Positions 50,683 to 59,644 of a stretch of 64,000 nucleotides of DNA are shown piece after piece. Positions within the stretch are counted from its first letter, which is position 1; every line of letters starts with the position of its first letter. The stretch spans positions 1 to 64,000 of the forward strand of contig WGMU01000081.1 in assembly GCA_016124895.1 (NCBI GenBank). Reading direction: 5' to 3'. The position numbers and the translations under genes were made by a program. The notes under the pieces were generated by a model. The model worked only from the letters and a program-made list of their open reading frames with translations, was not told the DNA's origin and ran no database searches. This DNA is from a bacterium (GTDB lineage Bacteria > Planctomycetota > Planctomycetia > Planctomycetales > Planctomycetaceae).

Positions 50683-51962
50683 GCAGTCTTTCCTCGTCTG
50701 GCAAGCAGGTCTTCGAGCGCATCGCAGGCCGCAGATACGCCGTGCTCCTGACCGACCCGTTCGGCAACTATTGACGCACGCTCTGCATAGGCTTGATCGT
50801 CAAGCAGCTTCGCCAATTCCCTCGCCGCTGTCCTGGCTGTGTAGTGGTGCTTTGGAATCGAACGGGCAATTCCGAGCCGCTTGACACGCTCGGCATTGTC
50901 GGGCTGATCCCATGCGAATGGAACGACCAGCATCGGACGCCCCGACCGCATGGCCAACCCCGTTGTTCCGATGCCGCCATGATGGACAATCGCAGCGGCG
51001 CGTGGGAACAGTTCGCTGAAAGGAGCGTATTCGACACCAGACATATCCGCAGGCAGCGGAGGGATACGCTGGAGTTGTCCCTTGCCGACAACGAATACAG
51101 CCCGCTGCTGAAGCGACCGTGCGCAGGTGATGCTGTGCTCGTAGAACGCTCCGGCGTTCGCACAGACTGCCGAACCCAGAGTGAACACGATTGGTGGCGG
51201 CCCGTTATTCAAGAACTGACTCAGCGAAGGCTCCAACTCCGACTCGCCGTCGTTGTCGTAGAGCGGTTGGCCGGTCACAACTGTCTGCGATGGCCAGTCC
51301 GGCTGCTTGCTGGCAAGCAATGGCGAAAACAGCGCCAGGACGAGCGTCGGTGAGTGGCTGTCAGCCAGTGGGTTTCCCTCTGTCGTGCGTGGCAAACCGA
51401 TCTCCGCACGCAGCCGATACCACTCCTCTGCCAGAGGACGACTGACTCGTTTACCGAGTTCGAGAAATGGCCTCCAGAACACAGGGCCGAGGTAGCGAAG
51501 CTGCCTGGAGAGGAACGGTGAGAATTCAAGGATTGGCGGGTCGTGCCCTGAGAAGAACCCCAGTGGTATATGCACGGCAGACACCCACGGAATCCTCTCT
51601 TTTTCAGCGACCAGCCGGGTTGCATAGCAGGCCATCATTGTGACCAGCAGGTCTGCCTCTTTCGCCGCATTGAGCGTGTCTTCGAAGGCGTCCCGCAGAT
51701 TCGGCATCAGAATTTTCTGACCAACACGAAGCAGTCCGAAGCGAGGGTGGCTGAACCAGCGGACCTTCTCGGCGTCCTGTAGCCAGTCACAGTCCGGGCG
51801 GACGGGACGAAAGTTGAGCCCCATCGATTCAATCTTCTGGCGATAGCTCGGACAGGTAGCAACGGTGACTTCATGGCCTCGGTCATGCAGACCAAGTGCG
51901 ATAGCAACGTAGGGATGCAGGTCACCTAACGAGCCCCATGTTGTGATGACGATTCTGCTCAT
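50679..51962 (-). CDS. GT1-family glycosyltransferase (UGT/MGT-like)
   Basis: A 427-residue GT-B enzyme. The N-terminus IVITTWGSLGDLHPYVAIALGLHDRGHEV is the acceptor-domain opening, and the donor-binding signature is HHGGIGTTGLAMRSGRPMLVVPFAWDQPDNAERV. It resembles sterol, macrolide or rhamnosyl transferases of family GT1 that use nucleotide sugars. The acceptor is unknown. It is not near other cell-wall or natural-product genes. Its stop overlaps the start of a broken SGNH hydrolase gene, so the two once formed a coupled pair. It lies in the decaying 47.5-52.3 kb region. Confidence 0.88.
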   Translation of the reverse strand: MSRIVITTWGSLGDLHPYVAIALGLHDRGHEVTVATCPSYRQKIESMGLNFRPVRPDCDWLQDAEKVRWFSHPRFGLLRVGQKILMPNLRDAFEDTLNAAKEADLLVTMMACYATRLVAEKERIPWVSAVHIPLGFFSGHDPPILEFSPFLSRQLRYLGPVFWRPFLELGKRVSRPLAEEWYRLRAEIGLPRTTEGNPLADSHSPTLVLALFSPLLASKQPDWPSQTVVTGQPLYDNDGESELEPSLSQFLNNGPPPIVFTLGSAVCANAGAFYEHSITCARSLQQRAVFVVGKGQLQRIPPLPADMSGVEYAPFSELFPRAAAIVHHGGIGTTGLAMRSGRPMLVVPFAWDQPDNAERVKRLGIARSIPKHHYTARTAARELAKLLDDQAYAERASIVAERVGQEHGVSAACDALEDLLARRGKTA

Positions 51963-52007
51963 AAGCTCGTCATGTAACGTTCTGACCCCTCAGTCCGAAC
52001 TACCCTG

Positions 52008-52241
52008 ACTGCAAATCCCCTCAGACGCAGTGGCCCCGGCGATTATGCGAAGTGTTACAAGTCCGACGGACCTCGTGAGAAGCGACGCTCCACAGGGTCC
52101 GACAACAATCCGGAAGGCCGCTGGCGATCCTGCGACTGCGAAGAACTCATCAAGCGGGACAAAATCAGTCTCGACCTGTTCTGGCTGAAAGGCAGGAGCC
52201 TCAAAGACTCGGCGGGCCTCCTATCACCTGACCTTCTCTAG
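52008..52241 (+). pseudogene. C-terminal remnant of type I restriction-modification hsdM
   Basis: A plus-strand frame without a start reads GRWRSCDCEELIKRDKISL followed by DLFWLKGRSLKDSAGL up to a TAG at 52239-52241. This matches the C-terminal part of type I N6-adenine methylases (GRWR..TYDEL..RDK.SLDIFWLKD.SLEDS). Upstream of 52008 a stop closes the frame and no methylase catalytic motifs remain. The scrap overlaps the 3' end of the opposite gene at 52201. Confidence 0.65.
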
Positions 52242-54075
52242 TGTGATGTTGCGCTGGTGACTGAGTCAGAGTGACTGTGAATTCCAGCGATTCCGGGGTC
52301 TTCTGTTCGACGTGGGCATTGATGCGAGTGCCCTTGTGTTCGCGTGACGGCACTTGTGTCAGCGACGATGTTTCCTGTGTCGTCCAGCTTCGGGTGCCTC
52401 CGGTTGCTTCGAGTGAGACGAGCCGGAACCTCCTGCCGGCCGAAATCCGGTCGATGGTCCACGTGAAGACTGTCGTCTTGTCATCGTCGTCGACGATGTA
52501 GAACGCCGCTGGTTCGCCGAATCGAACTGTTGCAATGCCAGATGGAGAGGATTCCGGATCCAGAGCGATGAAGCCGAGGGTTCTCAGCAGCTCCTGCTCA
52601 GGTGTGTCGAGCTGCTTTTCGTCGATCTTCAGTTCTTTGGCGATTTTTCTGATGCTCTGATCGATGTTACCGGAACTGGTCATCGTCTGAGTGAGGAAGC
52701 GGCAGCAGGCCAGGGCTCGACGTGTGCCCTCGATGTCTTTCCGTTTTGAGTAATGCTCGGCGACGAGCAGCCAGGCATCAGCCGAACGTACGCCCTGTTC
52801 CTCGATCAGCCGAACCGCCTGCGAATGCTGATCTCCCTGCCAGTTGCTGCGCAGTCCGAGCAGCAGGTTGATGTCCGGTCGTTCCGCGGCAAACAGGTTG
52901 TCGACGACGGCTCGAATTTCGGTCAGTGGCAGGCGATCGCGATAGCGGACGAAGTGTTTCAGCGGCGCGGGCTCGTCGGCCGGTGCTCCGTCAGCGGTGA
53001 CAGCGTGTCGGTGGTGAGTGAGCCCCGCTTGTCGTTCGGGAAAGACATTGATGGTCGCGTCGCCTTTTGCCATGTGCAGACTGACGTGCTCTGCCGCTTT
53101 GGCGTAGAAGTTGTGCTCGGTCCAGCCAGCGGCGAGCAGTTCGTCGCGGATGCTGGCCACAGTGTCAATCGGATCGCCGGCCGGCTCGTATTCCCACAGA
53201 GACTCGTTGCGGAACATCAGGCCGTGAACGCCGCTCAGTCGTATCGCCTGCAGACGGTCCAGGAAGACGAAGTCCGGTTCAGGAGTCCAGTCCGGGTACA
53301 GGGCCACCGGCAGGTCAGGCAACGGTTCGTGCTGCTCGCGAAGCTTTTTCAACTTGTCGAGGATGTGCTTGCTGATCTGTTTCGCAATGTCGTCACCCTG
53401 CAGTGTGTATTTCGCGGCGGACGATTCGACGCCAGTCAGCGAGGACTCGTGGTCAACTTCGATGTCGGCGTGGATGCTGACGATCGGCGGGGACTGGTTG
53501 TCGTGCGAACTGAAGTTGGACGCGGCCAGTGTCGTGCCGAACCGAGCCGTCACCAGAGCCTTCAGGTCACGGCCGATGAGCCCTGATTCGTCGATCGATT
53601 TCAGATCGAGCGTCAGATAAAGGTCCGGTGCAAGTTTCCCGACTGCGGTCTGTTCGCCGGGCGGAAAGTAATCAATCTCGCTGAACGGCGAATCCTGCTT
53701 CAACTGGTCGAGCAGCGAGGTCGCGACGCGGGCGATCAGCAGATGGTCAGACAGGTTAAAGATCGCCAGTCGGCTGGCAGCCAGAAAGGCGGGGTTCGAG
53801 TGAACTTCGGACGAAACCATTGACGTATTATTACGCGCGTTGAGTTTACCCAGGTGAGCCTTCAGCCGGGCTCTGTTGGCAGTTGAACCGTCGTCATCGG
53901 CGACCAGAACGCCGCTGTCGTCACGGCTGAGGTGAACAAATTCGGCGATGACGTCCGGTGGTGTGAGATACCAGACGTAAGCAACCGGCGTCAGCAGCCC
54001 GAGCAGGATGGCCGCTCCGATCACTTTGCGTGGAATTTGGCGCTGGTGATTCGAGGGGTCGGTGGCGTCGGACAT
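52201..54075 (-). CDS. Membrane-anchored protein of unknown function
   Basis: A 624-residue protein from the ATG at 54075, which has CCGGAG upstream. One N-terminal helix (VIGAAILLGLLTPVAYVWYL, about 18-37) probably anchors it, with the rest outside the cytoplasm. I do not recognise the domains; there are mixed alpha/beta segments and a segment of TPR-like helices at about 400-510 (SADAWLLVAEHYSKRKDIEGTRRALACCRF). No catalytic motif stands out. The last 15 residues overlap the hsdM scrap on the other strand, so the original C-terminus may have been altered. The gene is divergent from obg. Confidence 0.7.
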   Translation of the reverse strand: MSDATDPSNHQRQIPRKVIGAAILLGLLTPVAYVWYLTPPDVIAEFVHLSRDDSGVLVADDDGSTANRARLKAHLGKLNARNNTSMVSSEVHSNPAFLAASRLAIFNLSDHLLIARVATSLLDQLKQDSPFSEIDYFPPGEQTAVGKLAPDLYLTLDLKSIDESGLIGRDLKALVTARFGTTLAASNFSSHDNQSPPIVSIHADIEVDHESSLTGVESSAAKYTLQGDDIAKQISKHILDKLKKLREQHEPLPDLPVALYPDWTPEPDFVFLDRLQAIRLSGVHGLMFRNESLWEYEPAGDPIDTVASIRDELLAAGWTEHNFYAKAAEHVSLHMAKGDATINVFPERQAGLTHHRHAVTADGAPADEPAPLKHFVRYRDRLPLTEIRAVVDNLFAAERPDINLLLGLRSNWQGDQHSQAVRLIEEQGVRSADAWLLVAEHYSKRKDIEGTRRALACCRFLTQTMTSSGNIDQSIRKIAKELKIDEKQLDTPEQELLRTLGFIALDPESSPSGIATVRFGEPAAFYIVDDDDKTTVFTWTIDRISAGRRFRLVSLEATGGTRSWTTQETSSLTQVPSREHKGTRINAHVEQKTPESLEFTVTLTQSPAQHHTREGQVIGGPPSL

Positions 54076-54229
54076 GAGAGACTCCGGAAATCCTGGCAGT
54101 AAGGAGAACTGGCTGATCGGACTCGCAACGCCGCTGGCGTCTGATCGCAATGCTTCAGACTGGCCGATACTATTCGCCCCTCCGGTCCATTTCCTGGCCG
54201 AAAAAATCACAGATCATGGATATTCGCGG

Positions 54230-55267
54230 ATGTTTCTGGATCAGATCGAGCTGTACTGCCGCGGTGGCGACGGTGGCAACGGGTGCCTGAGCTTTCGGCG
54301 CGAAGCGCACGTACCGCGTGGTGGACCGGACGGCGGCGACGGCGGTCGGGGCGGTCGCGTCATCGTCGAAGCGACGACGCAGCTTACGAATCTGGCGCAC
54401 CTGATCGGCCACAAGCACTGGAATGCAGACCGTGGGGCGCATGGTCAAGGAAAGCTGAAGACTGGTCGGCGCGGAGAAGACGTCATCATTCGTGTGCCGG
54501 CGGGGACGCTCGTCTACGACGTCACACGGGGCAACCTGCTGCGCGACATGAAGGACGAAGGGCAGTCGATCGTTGTTGCTCGCGGCGGTCGCGGCGGTCG
54601 CGGGAACAAGCATTTTGCAAACTCCGTTAACAGGGCTCCGCGCGAACACGAGGATGGCGAGCCGGGACAGGAACGCACGATCCGACTCGAACTGAAGGTG
54701 ATCGCTGACGTGGGGCTCATCGGTAAGCCGAATGCCGGCAAGTCGACACTGCTCAGCCGAATGACCCGCGCGACGCCTGAGATCGCAAACTATCCCTTTA
54801 CGACAAAGTATCCGAACCTGGGCATCGTACAGATCGGTTTCGACAAGCGGTTCGTCATTGCTGACATTCCGGGACTGATCGAAGGGGCTCATGCCGGTGT
54901 CGGGCTGGGGCACGAGTTTCTGCGACACGTGGAACGGACAAAGGTTTTCGTGCATCTGGTCGAACCGATGCCGATGGATGGCAGCGATCCGATCGACAAT
55001 TACCGCAACATTCGCGACGAACTGCGTCTTTACGACGAGTCGCTGATGGAGCGGCCCGAGATTGTCGTCGTGACGAAGTGCGAACTGCCCGACGCCGATG
55101 ATATCGCGGACCTGCTCAGCGAAGAGGTCGGTCGGCCGGTGCTGAAAATCTCAGCCGTTACCGGTCATGCTCTGCCCGAACTGACGAAGCAGATTCTCGA
55201 TCAACTCGATCCGAAAACCGCGCACGACGACTGGCAGCCGCCGGTTACGAAGTCCTACGCTGACTGA
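54230..55267 (+). CDS. obg: Obg/CgtA ribosome-assembly GTPase
   Basis: A 345-residue GTPase in 50S ribosome maturation and stress response. The start at 54230 gives the family N-terminus MFLDQIELYCRGGDGGNG; an upstream in-frame extension to 54062 overlaps the divergent gene. The glycine-rich Obg fold occupies 1-158. G motifs: P-loop GKPNAGKST (165-173), G3 DIPG (212-215), G4 TKCE (282-285) and G5 SAVTG. G4 has Glu where Asp normally recognises guanine. The C-terminus ends at about 345 without the extended acidic domain seen in some species. A PPIase gene follows 56 bp downstream. Confidence 0.95.
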   Translation: MFLDQIELYCRGGDGGNGCLSFRREAHVPRGGPDGGDGGRGGRVIVEATTQLTNLAHLIGHKHWNADRGAHGQGKLKTGRRGEDVIIRVPAGTLVYDVTRGNLLRDMKDEGQSIVVARGGRGGRGNKHFANSVNRAPREHEDGEPGQERTIRLELKVIADVGLIGKPNAGKSTLLSRMTRATPEIANYPFTTKYPNLGIVQIGFDKRFVIADIPGLIEGAHAGVGLGHEFLRHVERTKVFVHLVEPMPMDGSDPIDNYRNIRDELRLYDESLMERPEIVVVTKCELPDADDIADLLSEEVGRPVLKISAVTGHALPELTKQILDQLDPKTAHDDWQPPVTKSYAD

Positions 55268-55323
55268 TCGCAGCCTGGTCGTTCCAACTGGTTTCGTCGC
55301 GGATTGCTGAAAGGAGTCAAATC

Positions 55324-56256
55324 GTGAGCGCACTGAGTCGAACTCTCGTTCCACTGGCTGTCGCTGCTATTTGTCTGACCGTTTTCGTCAGAACCACGGC
55401 CGCTCAGAACCCACCGCCGGAGACCGTCGTCGCGACTGTCAACGGGACGTCGATCACGGAAGGCGATCTCGAATTTCTTTACCTGGCTCGCGGCGTCCGG
55501 GACGAGCTGAAGCCAACGGTGCGGGATCAGTACATCGAGGACCTGATCGACCGCACGCTGCTGAAGTCGTTTCTCACAGAACAGAAGATCGAAGCGAGCG
55601 ATGCGATCGTGAATGAACGTGTCCAGCGAATGGAGAAGCTGGTGACGCGCGAGGGGCTCGATTTCAGCGAGACACTGGCGTCGCTGGGTTATTCGCGAGC
55701 GACGTTCCGCGAGGCCGTCGCGCAGCCGATCGTCTGGAACATTCACGCGCGGCGGGTCATCACTGACAAAGCCATCGCGACCTACTGGATGCAGCACAGG
55801 GAACGCTTTGACGGAACTGAAGTTCGAGCGGCGCAGATTGTCAAACGAGTGCCGAAAGAAGCGACGGTCGAGCAACTCGGTGTGCTCAAGCAGCAACTCG
55901 GCGACCTGCGGACGAAGATCGTCTCTGGCGAGGTCTCGTTTGCCGACGCGGCCCGGGCGGAGTCCGACAGTCCGAGCGGCAAGGACGGCGGCGACATCGG
56001 CCAGTTCGTCTATCGTGGCCGGATGCCGGTCGAGCTGACGTCGGTTGCGTTCGACCTGAAGCCTGGCGAAGTCAGCGAGCCGTTTCAGACGCCGTTTGGA
56101 ATGCACCTGCTGACGGTGACGAAGATCGTCCCGGGCGACCTGAGCCTAGAGGATACGCGCGGAGAAATCTTCGGAGTGCTGTCACGTGAGCTGCAGAAAC
56201 GGCTGATCGTCGAGCTGCGAAAGAACGCGAACGTTCGCAAAGTCGGCGCGAAGTAG
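55324..56256 (+). CDS. SurA/PrsA-like parvulin peptidyl-prolyl isomerase
   Basis: A 310-residue exported chaperone. It starts with GTG, chosen because GGAG lies seven bases upstream. A signal peptide spans about 1-27 (LAVAAICLTVFVRTTAA). An N-terminal helical chaperone region (about 33-160, VATVNGTSITEGDLEF) precedes one parvulin domain at about 167-270, with GGDIGQFVYRGRMPVELTSVAFDLKPGEVSEPFQTPFGMHLL as the signature. It should help fold outer-membrane or periplasmic proteins. The neighbouring genes (obg and the DUF1549/1553 protein) do not suggest a specific client. Confidence 0.9.
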   Translation: MSALSRTLVPLAVAAICLTVFVRTTAAQNPPPETVVATVNGTSITEGDLEFLYLARGVRDELKPTVRDQYIEDLIDRTLLKSFLTEQKIEASDAIVNERVQRMEKLVTREGLDFSETLASLGYSRATFREAVAQPIVWNIHARRVITDKAIATYWMQHRERFDGTEVRAAQIVKRVPKEATVEQLGVLKQQLGDLRTKIVSGEVSFADAARAESDSPSGKDGGDIGQFVYRGRMPVELTSVAFDLKPGEVSEPFQTPFGMHLLTVTKIVPGDLSLEDTRGEIFGVLSRELQKRLIVELRKNANVRKVGAK

Positions 56257-56312
56257 CGAGGATCGTTGTCCCACCGAGTTTCGATTCTTCCCGCCGACGC
56301 AGGACCGAATCC

Positions 56313-59300
56313 ATGCCAGGACAATGCCGCCTACCCGTTCGATTGCTGATCGCCGTCGCTCTGTTGCTGGCAACGCAGCCCGTGCGAGCTGATGTCGATT
56401 TTGACCGCGATATCCGGCCGATCCTGTCCGACACCTGCTTCGCCTGTCACGGCCCGGACGAGACGCAGCGGCAAGCCAACCTGCGGCTCGACACACGCGA
56501 CGGGTTGTTTCGTGAACAGGACGGAGTGCGCGTGGTCTCGCCGCAGCAGCCGGGCAACAGCGAACTGCTGCGCCGCGTTCTGAGCACCGATCCCGACGAG
56601 CAGATGCCGCCGCCGGATTCCGGTTTGAAGCTCAAGCCACAGCAGATTGAGCTGCTGCGCGAATGGATCGCGGACGGAGCGAAGTGGCAGCAGCACTGGG
56701 CGTTCGTCGCTCCGCAGCGTCCGGACCAGCCGAGTGTCTCGCAGGCCGAGTGGGTACAGAATCCAATCGACAGGTTTGTACTCGCTCGGCTCGATCGCGA
56801 AAGACTCAAACCGTCACCCACCGCTGACCGTCGAACCCTGTTGCGGCGTGTGACACTCGACCTGACAGGCCTGCCGCCGACGCCTGACGAAGTCGACGCG
56901 TTCCTGGCAGACGAGTCTCCGCAGTCCTTCGAGAAAGTCGTCGACCGGTTGCTCAAGTCGCCACGCTATGCCGAGCGGATGGCGATTCGCTGGCTCGATG
57001 CGGCTCGCTATGCGGACACGAGCGGTTATCAGTCCGACGGTCCGCGCGACATGTGGCGCTGGCGGGACTGGGTCCTCAACGCGTTTCTGCACAACAAGCC
57101 GTTTGACGAGTTTACCGTCGAGCAACTCGCGGGCGATCTGCTGCCCAACGCGACGCTCGATCAGAAAATCGCGACGGGCTTCAACCGGAATCATCGCGGC
57201 AATGCCGAGGGCGGCGTCGTGCCGGAGGAGTTTCAGGTCGAGTATGTCGTCGACCGTGTCGATACGACGTTCACCGTCTGGCAGGGCCTGACGATGGGCT
57301 GCTGCCGCTGTCACAACCACAAGTACGACCCGCTGTCGCAGCGCGAGTACTACCAGCTCTTCTCATACTTCAACAACATCCCCGAGTACGGCCGCGCGAT
57401 CAAAGAGGGTAACTCGAAGCCGTTTATCGAGGCGCCAACGCCGGAGCAGCAGAAGCAGTTGGCAGCGCTCGAAGCCCGCCTCGCGGCCACACGACAGAAG
57501 GTCGCAGCGATTGATCAACGGATGCCGGAACTCGTCGCCACCTGGCAGAAGTCGATCTCGTCGCCGCTGGACGGCTGGACCGATTCGGATGGTCTAATCG
57601 TCCGGTTGAAACTGGACGGTTCGATCGAGAACTCCGCGACAGAGCAGCAGCAGGCTGGCCAGCGCAGCGCGACGACAGTTCCTGAGCCGAACGAAACAGA
57701 GACGAAGCTGCAGAATTACGAGCCGCGGTTTGTAACGGCAGCGACGAGCGATCGTGACCCGTCGCCGTTTGTGCCAGGTCCGCTCAACCAGGCAATGCGT
57801 TTTGATGGTTCACAGACCATCGACGCTGGGTATCTCGCAGGTTTCGGGTACTTCGAGCGGTTTACTCTGGCCGCCTGGGTGCGACAGGACAAGCACGCGG
57901 CGGGGACGATTCTCAGCAAGATGGAAGACGTGCCGCGAGGTTCCGGTTACAGCTTCGATGTGACCGGGTCAGGCACCGTGCAGCTCAACCTCGTCAAACG
58001 CTGGCTCGACGATTCAATCCGGGTCGAAACGACCGAGCCGCTGCCGACCGGTCGCTGGGTTCACGTCTGCGTGACTTACGACGGCAGCCGAGAATCGGGC
58101 GGGATGCAGTTCTACTTTGATGGCCGACCTGTTGAGCTGACGGCGCATCACGACTTTCTGAACCAGACGATCACGGTCAACCAGCCGTTGCGGATCGGAC
58201 GCGGCCAGTCGGACTTCCGGGGCCTGATCGACGACGTGAGGATTTATCAGCGACCGCTGACTGCCAGCGACGTGCGAGCCATCGCTGACGCGACGCCGGT
58301 TGGGGCGTTCGTCAATCAGTCGCTGACGGCGGGCTCGGATGGCCGCGTCGTCGTTCCAGAAAAGTTGCGGCGGTACATCCTCGAAGTCGCCAGTCCGGAC
58401 GATGTTCGTACTGCCTGGCGTGAGCTGGTGAAGCTGGAACGCGAGCTGATCGAGTTTCGTCACTCGCTGCCGACCGTCATGGTCATGCAGGAAACGCAGC
58501 CACGTGAGACGCACGTTCTGATCCGTGGGCAATACGACAAGCCTGGTGAGCGCGTCGTTGCAGGCGTGCCGGCAGCGCTCTCGCCACTGCCTGATGACGC
58601 GCCGTCGAACCGGTTTGGTCTGGCGCAGTGGCTGGTCAGCCGCGACAACCCACTGACAGCTCGCGTCACAGTCAACCGCTTCTGGCGCGACCTGTTCGGC
58701 ATCGGGCTGGTCAAGACGACCGAGGACTTCGGAGTGCAGGGTGAGCATCCCAGTCATCCGCAACTGCTCGACTGGCTGGCTGTCGAGTTTGTTGAGTCCG
58801 GCTGGGACGTGCGGCACATCCTCAAGACGATCGTGATGAGTGCGACCTATCAGCAGTCGTCACGCGTGACGCCGGAGCTGCTCGTCCGCGATCCGGACAA
58901 TCGGTTGCTCGCCCGCGGTGCCCGCTTCCGTCTGCCGGCCGAGATGATTCGCGATCAGGCTCTGTTTGTCGGTGGGCTGCTGACTGAGAAGCTTGGTGGC
59001 CCGTCCGTCAAGCCATATCAACCCGAAGGTCTCTGGAAAGAGATCGCCACCGACACGCTCTACGATCGTTCGACTGGTCCGGACCTGTACCGCCGCAGTC
59101 TCTACACCTACTGGAAGCGGACCGTTGCTCCGCCGATGATGTCCAGCTTCGACGCGTCCGGCCGCGAGATGTGCGAAGTCCGCCAGACGCGCACGAACAC
59201 GCCACTGCAGGCGCTCAACCTGCTGAACGATGTGACCTTCGTCGAAGTCGCCCGGGGTCTCGCACAACGCAGTCATGCCGCGGGCGATTCAGATCCTGAG

Positions 59301-59543
59301 CGTGTGAACGCGGCGTTTCGTTTCGCGCTGGCGAGGCCGGCCAGCGATCGCGAACAATCCATTCTGTTGAGCAGCCTGCAGCGTTACCGAAGTCAGTTTG
59401 AACAAGACAAGTCCGCAGCCGACGGGCTATTGGCCGCCGGGGAATCACCGGTCGCCACCGACGTAGCTCCGGCCGAACTCGCTGCCTGGACAACGATCTG
59501 CAGCACGATCCTGAATCTCGACGAGTGTGTGACGAAAGAGTGA
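56313..59543 (+). CDS. PSCyt1 + DUF1549 + LamG + DUF1553 protein, exported
   Basis: A 1076-residue planctomycete-type protein. A signal peptide covers about 1-26. The PSCyt1 cytochrome-like domain has CFACHGPD (C42-H46). DUF1549 follows (about 140-360, VTLDLTGLPPTPDEVDAFL, AIRWLDAARYADTSGYQSD) and ends with a second CxxCH in GCCRCHNHKYDPL. A coiled segment and a LamG/concanavalin-like domain (about 480-665, RFDGSQTIDAG, AWVRQDK, GLIDDVRIYQRPL) are inserted before DUF1553 (about 770-1040, NPLTARVTVNRFWRDLFG; RQTRTNTPLQALNLLN). The two heme sites suggest electron transfer, but no activity is known. It is followed by its usual partner, DUF1501. Confidence 0.93.
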   Translation: MPGQCRLPVRLLIAVALLLATQPVRADVDFDRDIRPILSDTCFACHGPDETQRQANLRLDTRDGLFREQDGVRVVSPQQPGNSELLRRVLSTDPDEQMPPPDSGLKLKPQQIELLREWIADGAKWQQHWAFVAPQRPDQPSVSQAEWVQNPIDRFVLARLDRERLKPSPTADRRTLLRRVTLDLTGLPPTPDEVDAFLADESPQSFEKVVDRLLKSPRYAERMAIRWLDAARYADTSGYQSDGPRDMWRWRDWVLNAFLHNKPFDEFTVEQLAGDLLPNATLDQKIATGFNRNHRGNAEGGVVPEEFQVEYVVDRVDTTFTVWQGLTMGCCRCHNHKYDPLSQREYYQLFSYFNNIPEYGRAIKEGNSKPFIEAPTPEQQKQLAALEARLAATRQKVAAIDQRMPELVATWQKSISSPLDGWTDSDGLIVRLKLDGSIENSATEQQQAGQRSATTVPEPNETETKLQNYEPRFVTAATSDRDPSPFVPGPLNQAMRFDGSQTIDAGYLAGFGYFERFTLAAWVRQDKHAAGTILSKMEDVPRGSGYSFDVTGSGTVQLNLVKRWLDDSIRVETTEPLPTGRWVHVCVTYDGSRESGGMQFYFDGRPVELTAHHDFLNQTITVNQPLRIGRGQSDFRGLIDDVRIYQRPLTASDVRAIADATPVGAFVNQSLTAGSDGRVVVPEKLRRYILEVASPDDVRTAWRELVKLERELIEFRHSLPTVMVMQETQPRETHVLIRGQYDKPGERVVAGVPAALSPLPDDAPSNRFGLAQWLVSRDNPLTARVTVNRFWRDLFGIGLVKTTEDFGVQGEHPSHPQLLDWLAVEFVESGWDVRHILKTIVMSATYQQSSRVTPELLVRDPDNRLLARGARFRLPAEMIRDQALFVGGLLTEKLGGPSVKPYQPEGLWKEIATDTLYDRSTGPDLYRRSLYTYWKRTVAPPMMSSFDASGREMCEVRQTRTNTPLQALNLLNDVTFVEVARGLAQRSHAAGDSDPERVNAAFRFALARPASDREQSILLSSLQRYRSQFEQDKSAADGLLAAGESPVATDVAPAELAAWTTICSTILNLDECVTKE

Positions 59544-59562
59544 GGCTCGATCGTAGACCGTG

Positions 59563-59612
59563 GGGTGCGTCTCGACGCACCTTTGAAACCTTTGGTGCGT
59601 CAAGTCGCACCC
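59563..59612. repeat. Double-hairpin palindromic repeat
   Basis: Two hairpins, GGTGCGT-CTCG-ACGCACC (59564-59581) and GGTGCG..CGCACC (59594-59611), lie in tandem and are bounded by GGGTGCG and CGCACCC, so the whole unit is also an inverted repeat. It sits in the 101-bp gap between the DUF1549/1553 gene and the DUF1501 gene. The layout is like a bacterial interspersed mosaic (REP-type) element; there is no T-run. Confidence 0.75.
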
Positions 59613-59644
59613 TACTGACTGACAACTTCGGTTGAGTACGTGAC

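Noticed and set aside
52008-52241. A live type I restriction-modification system
   Set aside because: Only a C-terminal scrap of hsdM remains; no hsdS, hsdR or methylase core is present in the window.
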